DNA of 61,792 bases from an uncultured Spirochaetaceae bacterium (GCA_900315435.1 OMYY01000014.1:1-61792), one strand, 5' to 3'. Positions 33,280 through 42,816 are shown, counted from the stretch's first letter. Made by a program: numbers and translations. Notes: generated by a model not told the origin, from the letters alone.

Positions 33280-35508
33280 ATGGTGGCGAGACGTACTGGC
33301 CAGTTCAAGCGGAGCATGGTGCGCCGCTGGCTCCTCTCGTACCTTGCCGCCAGCCTGATTCCCGTCATCCTTGCCGTCCTGCTGGGGATTTATTGCACCC
33401 GGATTGTCGCCATCAGCGCCCGTGATGGTTCGGCCGTGATGCTGCAGGCGCTCTCGCGCAGCTTCGACAGCGCGCTCCGTGACGTGGAGACGATCAGCCA
33501 AGGGCTGTTGCTGGATGACCGGTTCCTTCCCTACAACTCCGGTTCCACCGAGCCCACCAGCCTGGAATACTACCAGGCGACGGCTGCCCTGCGCAGTGTC
33601 ATCCCCCAAGGTCCGGCCAGCGGCGTCATGGTCTTCAATCCGAAGCTTGGCCGCTATATCGGGCAGGAGCAATGGGGGAATTTCAACGACCTGTATCTGC
33701 GCAACGAATACAACCTTGGTCTCTCCCAAGGGGATATCGGCTCCATGTTCGGTGCCGAGGTGCCGGGTATCCGGCTTTTCAACGCCGATATCCAGTACTC
33801 CGGAGGCGACTCAATCAAGCGCGTCTTGGTGATCAAGCCGCTGAATTACGCCCGTGGGGGCAAGCTGCATGACTGGTATGTGGCCTGTCTGTTCACTTTG
33901 GGCGACCTGTTCATGACGCTCTCCTCCGATGAGCGGGATCTGGTGATTCTCCAAGGGGACCGGGTCCTGTATAGCTTCGCGCAGAGCTATCCGGCCGGTT
34001 CCCTCCATCCAGAGCTGTTGACCCACAAGCGGCTTGGGGGCGACCTGGTAGGAACCCGCTCCAGCGAGACCGGCCCTTACACCTATGCCATGCTGACCGA
34101 CCGCAAGGTGATTTTCCATGCGATGGTAGGCTATTTCTGGATGGTGGCGTTGCTGCTTGGCGGGTCGGTAGTGCTTGGCACCTCTATGCTGCTTTCCCGC
34201 TTGCGGCGGGACTGGTCCTCCTACGAGGCCGCCATCAAGGCGAGCGGCACCGAGATCGACCAGGATGCCGATGCAAAGGACGAGTACCTGCCGTTTGTCA
34301 GCTCGATGCAAGGGTTGCAGCAGCAGAAAGAGGGTATGCGGGATGTGATCCGGCAGCAGACCGAGACGTTGAAGCAGCACACTCTCTCCGAGCTGGTCGA
34401 GCATGGCGAGCCGGTGGCTGCCAGGACGCTCGCCGAGTGCGGCATCTTCCTGAAGGGGGAGAATTTCGTCATCGCCCTCTTCATCCTTGGAGAGCAGGGG
34501 GAGCCGAAGGCTTTCGGCGAGTTGCTTTCCTTCGCGCTTTCCGCGGAGGCAGTACAGCTTCTTCCGTTTGACAGCTCCCATGGGCTTGCCTATATCCTGA
34601 ACAGCGAAAAACCGTTGGAGGATACGGCGGTCCGGAAGATCGAGCAGGTTGCCGAGCGGATGGGCTGCAGGTACGCTGCGGCCTCCAGCAGTGTCGTCGG
34701 ACTAAACAAACTGGGACAGGCGTACCTTGAGGCGATCAATGTGCTGGAGTACGAGCGGGGACGGAACATCAACGAGTTCCTGACCTACAGCGACGTCAGG
34801 CAGATGACCAGCCAGATCAACTTCACCTACACCACGGAGGCCGAGCTCGCCTTGGAGAAATCCATCCGGGATGGGGCGGCGATGGAAAGTGTCGCTTTGG
34901 TCGACAAGGTCTTTGCGGAGAACCAGGAGTCGGGTGCGAGCCCGAAATGCCTGCGCTACCTGCTCTTCGCCCTTGCCTCGACCGCCTACCGGACTGCCAG
35001 CAAGCTGGATGGACGGTACACCGATGCGCTACCCGAGCTGACCCTGCCCCCGATCATCCAGGGGGACAGCCTGGAGCGGAGCCATCGGGAAGTGGACCAG
35101 ATGGTGCAGAAACTCTGTGAGGCGGTAGCCAAGGTCAACAGCCAGTGTGCCGATTCCTCGAGCAAGAGCTACGCGATCTACCAAAGAGCGATGGAGGAGG
35201 TCCAGGAGCACTACAGCGAGCAGAACCTGAATGTCAGCCAGTTGGCTGACACGCTTGGCGTTTCGATTGTATACCTGTCACGGACTTTCAAAAAATATCA
35301 CACGACGAACATCTCCGACTACATCACCCGCTACCGCCTGTTCATGAGCAAGAAGCTGCTCTGCGAGGGGCTCAAGGTGGGCGAGGTCGCCCAGCAGTGC
35401 GGCTTCGGGAGCCTGAGGACGTACCTCAGGGTCTTCAAGCAGGTGGAACGGGTGACTCCAGGGCAGTGGCGCGACGGGAGTTCGGCGAAGATGGAGGAGC
35501 AAGCATGA
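33280..35508 (+). CDS. Membrane-anchored AraC-family regulator
   Basis: This 742-residue regulator resembles the large YesN/transmembrane AraC proteins of carbohydrate loci. A basic N-tail leads into TM1 (about 20-40, LLSYLAASLIPVILAVLLGIY). A 240-residue outside sensor domain follows, then TM2 (about 285-305, FWMVALLLGGSVVLGTSML). The C-terminal 90 residues hold the two AraC helix-turn-helices (LADTLGVSIVYLSRTFKKY and GEVAQQCGFGSLRTYLRVFK). It likely senses an extracytoplasmic glycan and activates the locus. It is a candidate user of the 13-bp repeats near 21450 and 21612, unproven. Confidence 0.9.
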   Translation: MVARRTGQFKRSMVRRWLLSYLAASLIPVILAVLLGIYCTRIVAISARDGSAVMLQALSRSFDSALRDVETISQGLLLDDRFLPYNSGSTEPTSLEYYQATAALRSVIPQGPASGVMVFNPKLGRYIGQEQWGNFNDLYLRNEYNLGLSQGDIGSMFGAEVPGIRLFNADIQYSGGDSIKRVLVIKPLNYARGGKLHDWYVACLFTLGDLFMTLSSDERDLVILQGDRVLYSFAQSYPAGSLHPELLTHKRLGGDLVGTRSSETGPYTYAMLTDRKVIFHAMVGYFWMVALLLGGSVVLGTSMLLSRLRRDWSSYEAAIKASGTEIDQDADAKDEYLPFVSSMQGLQQQKEGMRDVIRQQTETLKQHTLSELVEHGEPVAARTLAECGIFLKGENFVIALFILGEQGEPKAFGELLSFALSAEAVQLLPFDSSHGLAYILNSEKPLEDTAVRKIEQVAERMGCRYAAASSSVVGLNKLGQAYLEAINVLEYERGRNINEFLTYSDVRQMTSQINFTYTTEAELALEKSIRDGAAMESVALVDKVFAENQESGASPKCLRYLLFALASTAYRTASKLDGRYTDALPELTLPPIIQGDSLERSHREVDQMVQKLCEAVAKVNSQCADSSSKSYAIYQRAMEEVQEHYSEQNLNVSQLADTLGVSIVYLSRTFKKYHTTNISDYITRYRLFMSKKLLCEGLKVGEVAQQCGFGSLRTYLRVFKQVERVTPGQWRDGSSAKMEEQA

Positions 35509-36521
35509 GGGAAGGGAAACTGGTCGTCGCGGTAGTCGGTTGCGGGGCAGTCAGCCGCAACCACGGGAAGGCGATCAAGCAAAGCGGCCGCGCGGTGCTG
35601 AAATATGCGGTAGATATCGACGGGGAGAAGGCGATGGCCTTCAGCCAGAACTATGGAGGTGAGCCGACCGGCAACCTCGATCTTGTCCTTCGCGACCCGG
35701 AGGTGGACGTGGTGCATGTCGTCACGCCCCATTTCACCCATCCCGAGCTGGCGATCCGGGCTATGGAGGCTGGCAAGGATGTCTTCTGCGAGAAGCCGCT
35801 TGCCATCCATGTCAGCGACGGCAGACGGATGATCGAGGTGGCGAAACGGACAGGCCGGAAGCTCAATGTCTGTTTCCAGAACCGTCTGAACGACAGTTCG
35901 GTCGAGGCGAAGGCCATTATCGGCCAAGGTACGTATGGCAAGGTGGTCAGCGCCGCTGCGCTGGTGCGCTGGGACCGGGGTGGAACCTATTATTCGGAGA
36001 GCCCGTGGCGGGGCAGATACGAGACCGAGGGTGGCTCCTGCATTATCAACCAGTCGATCCATACCCTTGACCTATTGCAGTATCTCTGCGGCCGGGTGGT
36101 TGCGGTCAGTGCCGTCGATGCGCACCTGAGGGAATCACGGGATTACGAGACCGAGGATTCCGTCATGGCGAATTTCCGGTTCGAGGGCGGAGCTACCGCC
36201 GTCGGCTCCTTCACCAACTGTGCAGCTGGCTTCAAGACCACCAGAATCGAAATCGTGCTTGAGCGCGCCCGCCTGACCATCGAGCAAGGGTCGCTGACCG
36301 TAGCTATGCCAGATGGCGGGACCATCGTCCACACGAGCGCCGTCGCCCACGGCGAGAAGAGCGAGTGGGGGCTTTCCCATGGAAGGATGATCGAGGCATT
36401 CTACCGGAGCGTCCTGGACGGCACTCCGGTGCCGGTGGACGCTGAAAGCGCGCTCGAGGCGGTGAAGATTGTCAACGCCATCCAGTATTCGAAGGGCAGG
36501 GAAGTCCTGCTGGAAAAGTGA
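35505..36521 (+). CDS. Gfo/Idh/MocA-family oxidoreductase 3
   Basis: This 338-residue protein starts at the ATG 35505, overlapping the regulator stop (ATGA), with GGAGG upstream. VVAVVGCGAVSRNHGKAI is the nucleotide fold, CEKPLAI the Lys-Pro motif, and GGSCIINQSIHTLDLLQYLCG the catalytic stretch. It is shorter than the other two in the locus and close to the typical 330-350 length. It probably handles another redox state of the same sugar acid. Confidence 0.9.
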   Translation: MREGKLVVAVVGCGAVSRNHGKAIKQSGRAVLKYAVDIDGEKAMAFSQNYGGEPTGNLDLVLRDPEVDVVHVVTPHFTHPELAIRAMEAGKDVFCEKPLAIHVSDGRRMIEVAKRTGRKLNVCFQNRLNDSSVEAKAIIGQGTYGKVVSAAALVRWDRGGTYYSESPWRGRYETEGGSCIINQSIHTLDLLQYLCGRVVAVSAVDAHLRESRDYETEDSVMANFRFEGGATAVGSFTNCAAGFKTTRIEIVLERARLTIEQGSLTVAMPDGGTIVHTSAVAHGEKSEWGLSHGRMIEAFYRSVLDGTPVPVDAESALEAVKIVNAIQYSKGREVLLEK

Positions 36522-36531
36522 GGAAATGAAG

Positions 36532-37299
36532 ATGAGGAAAGTTGCGCTGGTGACCGGAGGCAGCCGTGGCATCGGCTTCGGAATTGTCCGGAAATTGACC
36601 GGTGAGGGATATCGGGTGGTTGCCGTGGGTACCCATCCGCTGACACCGGATGACGACCGGTTCAAGTCGTTCAAGGCCGAGGATTTCGCCTATGTGGCAG
36701 GCTCGATCGCCGATCATGGGGACCGGATCCGGATTGTGGACGAGACCGTGGAGCGTTTCGGGCGGATCGATGTGCTGGTCAACAACGCCGGAGTCGCTCC
36801 CAAGGAACGCAAGGACCTGCTGGAGATGACGGAAGAGAGCTGGGACCGGGTCATCGGCACCAATACCAAGGGGAACATGTTCCTGACCCAGCTGGTTGCC
36901 CGGCAGATGCTGGCGCAGCCGATGCTCGAGGGAGCCAGGAAGCGCGGCACGATCATCAATGTCTCCTCCTGCTCCGCCGACGTGGTCTCCGTCAACCGGG
37001 GCGAGTACTGTGTCAGCAAGGCGGGCGTCTCGATGCTGACCAAGCTGTATGCCGCCGACCTGGCGGGCAAGGGAATCCTGGTCATGGAGGTCCGCCCCGG
37101 GGTGATCATGACCGACATGACCAGTGTCGTGAAGGAGAAGTACGACAAGTTGATTGCCGGTGGCCTGTTCCCCATCGGCCGATGGGGATACCCGGAAGAC
37201 GTGGCAAACGCCGTCGCCGCCTTTGCGAGCGACTCGTTCCTGTATTCGACAGGGAACTACATCGACATCGATGGAGGGTTCCACCTGCAGAGCCTGTAA
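36532..37299 (+). CDS. Short-chain dehydrogenase/reductase
   Basis: This 255-residue classical SDR has the cofactor motif TGGSRGIG near residues 8-15, the NNAG strand, catalytic Ser in NVSSCSAD, and YCVSK as Tyr-x-x-x-Lys. I prefer ATG 36532, seven bases after AGGA; ATG 36526 is in frame but too close. The FabG-like length and VEVRPGVIMTDMT stretch fit sugar or keto-acid dehydrogenases. It lies in the catabolic operon, so a ketose or gluconate-type substrate is likely. Confidence 0.9.
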   Translation: MRKVALVTGGSRGIGFGIVRKLTGEGYRVVAVGTHPLTPDDDRFKSFKAEDFAYVAGSIADHGDRIRIVDETVERFGRIDVLVNNAGVAPKERKDLLEMTEESWDRVIGTNTKGNMFLTQLVARQMLAQPMLEGARKRGTIINVSSCSADVVSVNRGEYCVSKAGVSMLTKLYAADLAGKGILVMEVRPGVIMTDMTSVVKEKYDKLIAGGLFPIGRWGYPEDVANAVAAFASDSFLYSTGNYIDIDGGFHLQSL

Positions 37300-37302
37300 C
37301 GT

Positions 37303-39144
37303 ATGCGAGAGAATTTTTCCACATTGATTGTCGGCTATGGAGCGGCGGCGCTTCGCTGTGCCGACGCGCTGTACCGGATGGGTTTCCGCTCAATCGCCTT
37401 GGTTTGCGAGCGTCGGGCCTGGGGCACCAGCCGCAATACCGGCAGCGACAAGCAGACCTATTACAAATTGCAGTTGGGCGGGTCGGAAGGCGACTCGGTC
37501 AGGCAGATGGCGTCGATGCTTTTTTCCGGTGGGGCGGTTGATGGCGAGCACGCCATGCAGGAGGCGGCGCTTTCCGCGGAAAGCTTTCTCCACCTGGTCG
37601 ACCTGGGTGTCCCGTTTCCCCGCAACCGCTGGGGTGAGTATATCGGCTATCGTACCGACCACGACGAGGCAAAGCGGGCGACCAGCGCCGGTCCCTACAC
37701 CAGCCGCTTTATGGTCGAGGCTCTGGAGCGTGCCCTGGATGGCAAGGTGACCGTCCTAGAGCACGAGCAGCTGTGCAAGATTCTGGTGGACGGGGGACAG
37801 GCCAAGGGCATTGTCTGTTTCAACGACCAGGTGGGGCAGTTCGATACGTTCTACGCTACCCATATCGTCTTGGCTACCGGTGGTCCTGCCCACTGCTTCG
37901 AAAGCAGTGTCTACCCGGCCAGCCAGCATGGGGCGAGCGGGATCGCCTACCTTGCCGGTTGCCAGGGCCGGAACTTGACCGAGTGGCAGCAGGGGCTTGC
38001 GAGCCTGCGTCCCCGTTGGAACGTCAGCGGCACCTATATGCAGGCCATTCCCCGGTTTGTCTCCACCGACGCGGATGGGGGCGATGCAAGGGAATTCCTG
38101 CTGGCGGAGCCGAAGGTGAGCCCGAGCCTGGTGTTCCTGAAAGGATACCAGTGGCCATTTGATGTAGAGAAGGCGATGGAAGGTTCGAGCCTGATCGACC
38201 TTTTGGTAGCCGACGAGATCCGCAGGGGACGAAAGGTCTGGCTCGATTTCCGGACCAACCCCGGCAATCTCAAGTTCGAGGCGCTTTCCCTTGAGGCGAG
38301 GGAGTACCTTGTCCAGGCGGATGCCTTGTCCGGGACGCCGATCCAGCGTCTGAGAAAGATGAACGAGCCGGCCTACCAGTTCTACAAGGATCACGGGGTC
38401 GACCTCGAGGAGGAGATGCTGGAAATCGCCTTGTGCGTGCAGCACTCCAATGGCGGGATTTCCGTGGATGGCTCGTGGATGAGCGATGTGAAGGAACTGT
38501 ATGTCATCGGCGAGGCTGCCTGCACCCATGGCATCAAGCGTCCTGGCGGCAGCGCCCTGAATGCAAGCCAGGTGGGAGCCTTGAAGGCTGCCCGTTCGAT
38601 TGCCAGGAAGCCCGAGACGGTGGCGGAGATGGGACCTGAGGACACGACGCTGGAGGGCGAAGTGGTCATGGCCATGACCGGAGAGGACCGTGCGGGCACG
38701 TTGCTCGGGGAAATCACCCACGCCATGACGCAGAACGCCGCGGTGGTCAGGGACAAGGCAGCGATCGAGCCCTTGCTGCAGCGGGTAGAGTCAGTCCTTG
38801 CTGATTGGCCTAGGCAGGCGACTATTGCCGGCAGGGAGGAAATCGGCCTGTTCTTCCGGCTGAAGGATGTGCTTGCCGCGAGCAGGGAAATACTGGTTGC
38901 CATGCAGGACTATATCGACCGGGGCATGCCGAGCCGTGGCTCGAGCCTCTATACCGATAGCAGGGGAAAGAAGCCGAGCGAATCGCTTCCCGACAGTTTT
39001 CGTTTCCGGACCGGAGATGTCCAGGCCGGCCTGACCCAGGTAGTCAGGGGAAACAAGGCAATCTGGAGGCCGGTCCATCCGCTTCCCGCGGGAGAAGACT
39101 TCTTCGAAGTGGTCTGGAAAGAGTTCCGTGAAGGTAAGGGGTAA
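37303..39144 (+). CDS. FAD-dependent oxidoreductase, fumarate-reductase flavoprotein-like
   Basis: This 613-residue flavoprotein begins with a dinucleotide fold (TLIVGYGAAALRCADALYRMG) and has a cap domain and late FAD loop (HSNGGISVDGSW, ELYVIGEAACTHGIKRPGGSALNASQVGA). It resembles the FAD-binding domain of succinate dehydrogenase/fumarate reductase and of L-aspartate oxidase. There is no Fe-S or membrane subunit beside it. No clear ribosome binding site; it starts three bases after the SDR. It may oxidise or reduce a sugar-acid intermediate. Confidence 0.82.
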   Translation: MRENFSTLIVGYGAAALRCADALYRMGFRSIALVCERRAWGTSRNTGSDKQTYYKLQLGGSEGDSVRQMASMLFSGGAVDGEHAMQEAALSAESFLHLVDLGVPFPRNRWGEYIGYRTDHDEAKRATSAGPYTSRFMVEALERALDGKVTVLEHEQLCKILVDGGQAKGIVCFNDQVGQFDTFYATHIVLATGGPAHCFESSVYPASQHGASGIAYLAGCQGRNLTEWQQGLASLRPRWNVSGTYMQAIPRFVSTDADGGDAREFLLAEPKVSPSLVFLKGYQWPFDVEKAMEGSSLIDLLVADEIRRGRKVWLDFRTNPGNLKFEALSLEAREYLVQADALSGTPIQRLRKMNEPAYQFYKDHGVDLEEEMLEIALCVQHSNGGISVDGSWMSDVKELYVIGEAACTHGIKRPGGSALNASQVGALKAARSIARKPETVAEMGPEDTTLEGEVVMAMTGEDRAGTLLGEITHAMTQNAAVVRDKAAIEPLLQRVESVLADWPRQATIAGREEIGLFFRLKDVLAASREILVAMQDYIDRGMPSRGSSLYTDSRGKKPSESLPDSFRFRTGDVQAGLTQVVRGNKAIWRPVHPLPAGEDFFEVVWKEFREGKG

Positions 39145-39153
39145 CGCCCTCCG

Positions 39154-40323
39154 TCACGTCTTCTTTGCGTTCCACTGGCGGAACTGCTCGAACTCGCTCA
39201 GGCCTTCGGTGGCGTGTTCCATGCTTGGCAAGGGTGGTCCCATGGGTACGATGAAGCCGCCGTTGTACCATTGGGGAATCGAGCAGACCCATCGGATGCA
39301 GGCGCCGCAAAAGTCGTCCAGCTCCTTCCCGTCGGAAAACGAGAGGGCCCATGTGTCGCACAACTCCGACAGGGTTTCTTCTGGCGTATGGCCTGTGCGG
39401 GCCATGAAGGCGAGCTGCTCGATGAACTCATCGATATCCTCCGGGTACATCTCCTGCTTGACCTTCAGTGTGTGCCGCAGATTTGCCAACAGGAGAGTAG
39501 GCTCTTGGTAGAGGGGGTCGGACCACTTCAGAAACTCTTCCCTCGTCGACGGGTGGAAGCATCCTTCCCCACGACGTTGCCCGTCGATCAGGGCCGCGAT
39601 GAGTTCGCCTGGATCGGGGTCGAAGAGTGGGATGTCCTCGTGGACGACAATCCTGTCTTCGATGGAAGATGGACTGATTGGTCTGGCAGAGAGGTCGTCA
39701 TACCCGATAAGGAAGCAGTCGAGGCTGTCGTCATGACGCAGAATCTCGGCGACCTCATAAAACCGTTTTGTGTCGAATTCCTCCTCGTAGGACTGCATGA
39801 TCGCCTCCACCATAGGAAGCGGACAGAGCCCGTACAGGTTTGCCGCGGCGCAGAGGTACCGACGTTCCCGCTCGACGAATCGAAAGGGAAAAGGGGCAAG
39901 GGCATCCCGTACCGTCTCCAGACGCCAAGGAACCGGGATGACCGAGGAAGGCCAAGGGACGCTCGAACCATGGGTGCGGACGACACGCGGAACATCGACC
40001 TGCGTGTGCAGGATTTTCTTCACCCGTACCAGATATGTGTAGGCGCGCTCGCTGTTCTGGACGAAGAGAAAGCGGTCTCCTTCCGCAACATGGAACTTTC
40101 CGAGAAGAGTGTCGGCGCTCTCGCACGAACCTGCAGTGCCGTAGCGGCGTGCTTCCTGGCGATCCTCGAAATACCAGTCGCTCGGCTCCAGGTTCAAAGC
40201 TGGCGCGACAATACGCTGGAGTACCGACAAGGGACAGGACAGGCCGCATTCGACGTGTATCCAGCATCCCCTTCCGTCGCTGATGGAAAGCAATAGGCTG
40301 TTCATTTCTTTACAATCTTGCAC
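39154..40323 (-). CDS. Protein with pRiA4b ORF-3-like N-domain
   Basis: This is a 389-residue protein of unknown role. The N-terminal third looks like the plasmid pRiA4b ORF-3 domain (FLFVQNSERAYTYLVRVKKIL as the conserved strand pair), known from many bacterial unknowns. The rest is acidic and helical, with no active-site motif. I start at the GTG 40323, six bases after GGAG; an ATG at 40305 is an alternative without a good site. It is convergent with the flavoprotein and divergent from the DUF1848 gene. Confidence 0.6.
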   Translation of the reverse strand: MQDCKEMNSLLLSISDGRGCWIHVECGLSCPLSVLQRIVAPALNLEPSDWYFEDRQEARRYGTAGSCESADTLLGKFHVAEGDRFLFVQNSERAYTYLVRVKKILHTQVDVPRVVRTHGSSVPWPSSVIPVPWRLETVRDALAPFPFRFVERERRYLCAAANLYGLCPLPMVEAIMQSYEEEFDTKRFYEVAEILRHDDSLDCFLIGYDDLSARPISPSSIEDRIVVHEDIPLFDPDPGELIAALIDGQRRGEGCFHPSTREEFLKWSDPLYQEPTLLLANLRHTLKVKQEMYPEDIDEFIEQLAFMARTGHTPEETLSELCDTWALSFSDGKELDDFCGACIRWVCSIPQWYNGGFIVPMGPPLPSMEHATEGLSEFEQFRQWNAKKT

Positions 40324-40335
40324 AATCCGCTCCGT

Positions 40336-40364
40336 TTGCCAACGGGCCGGGAATTGGCTAGAGT
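40336..40364 (+). promoter_or_regulatory. Candidate promoter of the DUF1848 gene
   Basis: A -35 TTGCCA (40336-40341), 17-bp spacer, -10 TAGAGT (40359-40364). The start site would fall at or next to the ATG at 40371, which also lacks a ribosome binding site, so the message may be leaderless. Confidence 0.35.
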
Positions 40365-40370
40365 GGTGTC

Positions 40371-41339
40371 ATGATCATCAGCGCCAGCATGCGGACCGAC
40401 ATCCCAGCCTTTTACAGCCGGTGGTTCCTCAACAGGATCCGGGAAGGGTTTGTCCTGGTGCGGTCGCCGTACAATCCCACGCTGGTCAGCAGATACGTGC
40501 TCGACCCAAAGGTGGTGGACCTGATTTCGTTCTGCACGAAGAATCCCGAGCCGCTTCTCGGGCATGTGTCCGAGCTTGCTTCCTTCCGCCAGTATTGGTT
40601 TGTCACCATCACCCCCTACGGGCATGCTGTCGAGCCTGCTGTCCCGGAGAAGCGTCAGGTCATCCGTTCCACCCATGCCTTGGCACGTGTGGTGGGAAAG
40701 GGCAGGATCGCTTGGCGCTACGACCCGGTCCTGATTACCAGCCGGTATACCACCAGCTATCACCTGAAAGCGTTTGAGACGATGTGCTCGCTGCTAGAGG
40801 GGGCGACGGAGGTCGTAGTGGTCAGTTTTCTGGACCTCTACCCGAAAACGCTGAGGAATTTCCCTGAAGCCAGGGCCGTGACCCAAGAGGAGCAGGAGGT
40901 GCTTGTGCGGGCCATGGTGCCCATGGCCCGTAGGCACGGCATGCGTCTCAGACTCTGCTATGAAAATCAGGCCCTTGGGCGTTTCGGGGCTGACACGCAA
41001 GGTTGCATGACCAAGTCCATTTTGGATCAGGCTTTCGGGATCACGCTCGATCCTCCCAAGGGAGTTGGCGTCAGGGCAGGATGCGACTGCTTGCTGGGCG
41101 GGGATATCGGGGCCTATTCCTGTTGCCTGCATGGCTGTTCCTACTGCTATGCCAATGAAAACAAGAGGATTGCCGAGGAACGGTATCGGATGCACAATCC
41201 GGACTCGCCATTGCTTATCGGTGGCCTTCAGGACGGGGACCGTGTCCATCAGGTGGAGCAGCGCAGCTGGATTGACGGCCAGATGGTCCTGGGGCTTGCA
41301 GTTGATGGAAGACGAAGCAACCAGGTTCATGGCTGTTGA
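40371..41339 (+). CDS. DUF1848-family protein with Cys-rich C-terminus
   Basis: This 322-residue protein opens IISASMRTDIPAFYSRWFLNRIREGF and contains SFCTKNPEPLL and WFVTITPYG, all typical of DUF1848. The distal end has a cysteine cluster (CDCLLGGDIGAYSCCLHGCSYCYAN) that looks like a metal or Fe-S site of the family. Function is not known to me. The last 125 bp overlap the convergent glycosylase gene, an unusually long overlap. The ribosome binding site is weak. Confidence 0.82.
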   Translation: MIISASMRTDIPAFYSRWFLNRIREGFVLVRSPYNPTLVSRYVLDPKVVDLISFCTKNPEPLLGHVSELASFRQYWFVTITPYGHAVEPAVPEKRQVIRSTHALARVVGKGRIAWRYDPVLITSRYTTSYHLKAFETMCSLLEGATEVVVVSFLDLYPKTLRNFPEARAVTQEEQEVLVRAMVPMARRHGMRLRLCYENQALGRFGADTQGCMTKSILDQAFGITLDPPKGVGVRAGCDCLLGGDIGAYSCCLHGCSYCYANENKRIAEERYRMHNPDSPLLIGGLQDGDRVHQVEQRSWIDGQMVLGLAVDGRRSNQVHGC

Positions 41340-41850
41340 TCTGACCGTAGGCCTGCATGAAACTGTACAGGGTGACGCTTCCTGCGAACTTGATTCCACG
41401 CCGCTTCATGTCGATGGCCATGGCGTCGCTTGCGGCGTTGCGGGTGACCGACGGGTCGACGACCAGTGTCCTACCATCGGTAAACGACCACAGGTAGCGG
41501 TCGAAGGAGCCGAATTCGGAGATGATGGAAAGGACGATGTTCGCATTGTTGATTGCCGCAAGGATTTTCAACCTGCTCCGGATGATCGAGGGGTCGGCGA
41601 GCAGGCGTTCCACGTCTCTTTGTCCGTAGGCAGCGATTTTGTGGAGGTCGAAGCCGTCGAAAGCGTTCCGGAAAGACTCCCGCTTGTGGAGGATGCAGGA
41701 CCAGGAAAGACCTGCCTGAAAAAGCTCGAGCAGGAAGAGTTCGTAAAGCTTTTTGTCGTCATGCTCGGGCCGGCCCCATTCCTCGTCATGGTAGGCGAGG
41801 TAGAGGGGGTCCTTCTGATACCTTCCGTGGCAGCGTGGCAGGTCGTTCAT
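41215..41850 (-). CDS. tag: DNA-3-methyladenine glycosylase I
   Basis: This 211-residue protein removes 3-methyladenine from alkylated DNA. It closely follows E. coli Tag: RCHGRYQKDPLYLAYHDEEWG at the N-terminus (zinc ligands Cys7 and His21), KKLYELFLLELFQAGLSW with the base-pocket residues, and SHEPGC near residues 173-178 as the second zinc pair. It carries about 30 extra residues after the zinc site, encoded within the overlap with the DUF1848 gene; these may be a dispensable tail. It shares a four-base overlap with the gene upstream of it, so they are cotranscribed. Confidence 0.92.
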   Translation of the reverse strand: MNDLPRCHGRYQKDPLYLAYHDEEWGRPEHDDKKLYELFLLELFQAGLSWSCILHKRESFRNAFDGFDLHKIAAYGQRDVERLLADPSIIRSRLKILAAINNANIVLSIISEFGSFDRYLWSFTDGRTLVVDPSVTRNAASDAMAIDMKRRGIKFAGSVTLYSFMQAYGQINSHEPGCFVFHQLQAPGPSGRQSSCAAPPDGHGPRPEGHR

Positions 41851-42773
41851 GCGAGCAGCATCAGGTTCGAGTTCCGTCGGATTTCCCAGGCGACGAACGA
41901 ATTGTAGCTGGTCTTCGAAAGGTCGAAGGCGAGGGTGTTGAACTCGTAATGCGGCCGCACGTTGACCGCAATCGGACTCGAGTGGATCTTGTGCGCCGAG
42001 CGGGAGACTGCCAAGAGCGATGCGTAGCTTTCCCCGCCGGCGTTGAAGGCGCGTTTCAGGTTTCTGATCTGAGCCTCCTGCACGTCGCTCTGCGAAAGGT
42101 GGTCGACAAGAAGGACCGAATCCTTCAGGGGCAGGTGGGCCTTGCTGCGATGGACCAGCTGGTTGTCGCTGATGGTCTTGCGACTGCGGAATGCCATATA
42201 GCTCTGGGTGGCGCGGAGCGCGTCAAGCGACGAGGCGAAGGTGGAGCTTTCCTTCTTGCCCTTTTTCCCCACCAGTTCCACTCCTACTGTCTCCAGCGTT
42301 TCTTTCTGGTAGTCGAATTCCTCCAGCAGGTCCCGTTGGTTGTTTGCGTCCTTGCCGTTGAACCAGTCGTTCTGGAACCACTTCTGCACCTGCGGGCTGT
42401 CTTCGAAGAGGGGGAGCATCTGGTCGAAGAAGATGTGGGTCATGGCAACCCCGAAGAAGCCTTCAAGGTCAATCAGGTTCGGGCAACCGAGTCCCTCGGC
42501 AATCAGCGGGAGAGTGTGGCCGACAATCTTCTGGGGAAGCGAGCAGTTCTCCTCGGGAAGGAAGGAGTCGATGATCTTGTCCTTTTTTCCCCGTTTGGAA
42601 AACAGGATTCTGTGGATGTCGCCGCTTTTGTCCTTGACGACCAAGGCAAGATAAGGGGTCACCGAGCTTGCGAATGCGAGAATCGGGAGGTCGGTCACAT
42701 AGTCGGCTTGGCTGGTGGAAAGCGTCTTCCACAGGCCGACAGAAAACTGGTTCGAGGTACGCGTGTTCGCCAT
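41847..42773 (-). CDS. Hypothetical protein cotranscribed with tag
   Basis: This 308-residue soluble protein has no motif I recognise. It is mixed alpha/beta, with KRGKKDKIIDSF and KGKKESSTFASSLDALRATQSYMAFRSRK basic stretches, but no signal peptide, membrane helix or enzyme signature. The four-base overlap with tag implies a shared transcript. The ATG at 42773 abuts the divergent small gene. Its role, possibly in stress or phage response, is unknown. Confidence 0.6.
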   Translation of the reverse strand: MANTRTSNQFSVGLWKTLSTSQADYVTDLPILAFASSVTPYLALVVKDKSGDIHRILFSKRGKKDKIIDSFLPEENCSLPQKIVGHTLPLIAEGLGCPNLIDLEGFFGVAMTHIFFDQMLPLFEDSPQVQKWFQNDWFNGKDANNQRDLLEEFDYQKETLETVGVELVGKKGKKESSTFASSLDALRATQSYMAFRSRKTISDNQLVHRSKAHLPLKDSVLLVDHLSQSDVQEAQIRNLKRAFNAGGESYASLLAVSRSAHKIHSSPIAVNVRPHYEFNTLAFDLSKTSYNSFVAWEIRRNSNLMLLA

Positions 42774-42816
42774 GAGTCCAGTATACGAGATTTCTCCGAG
42801 GGGCTACAATGCCTTT

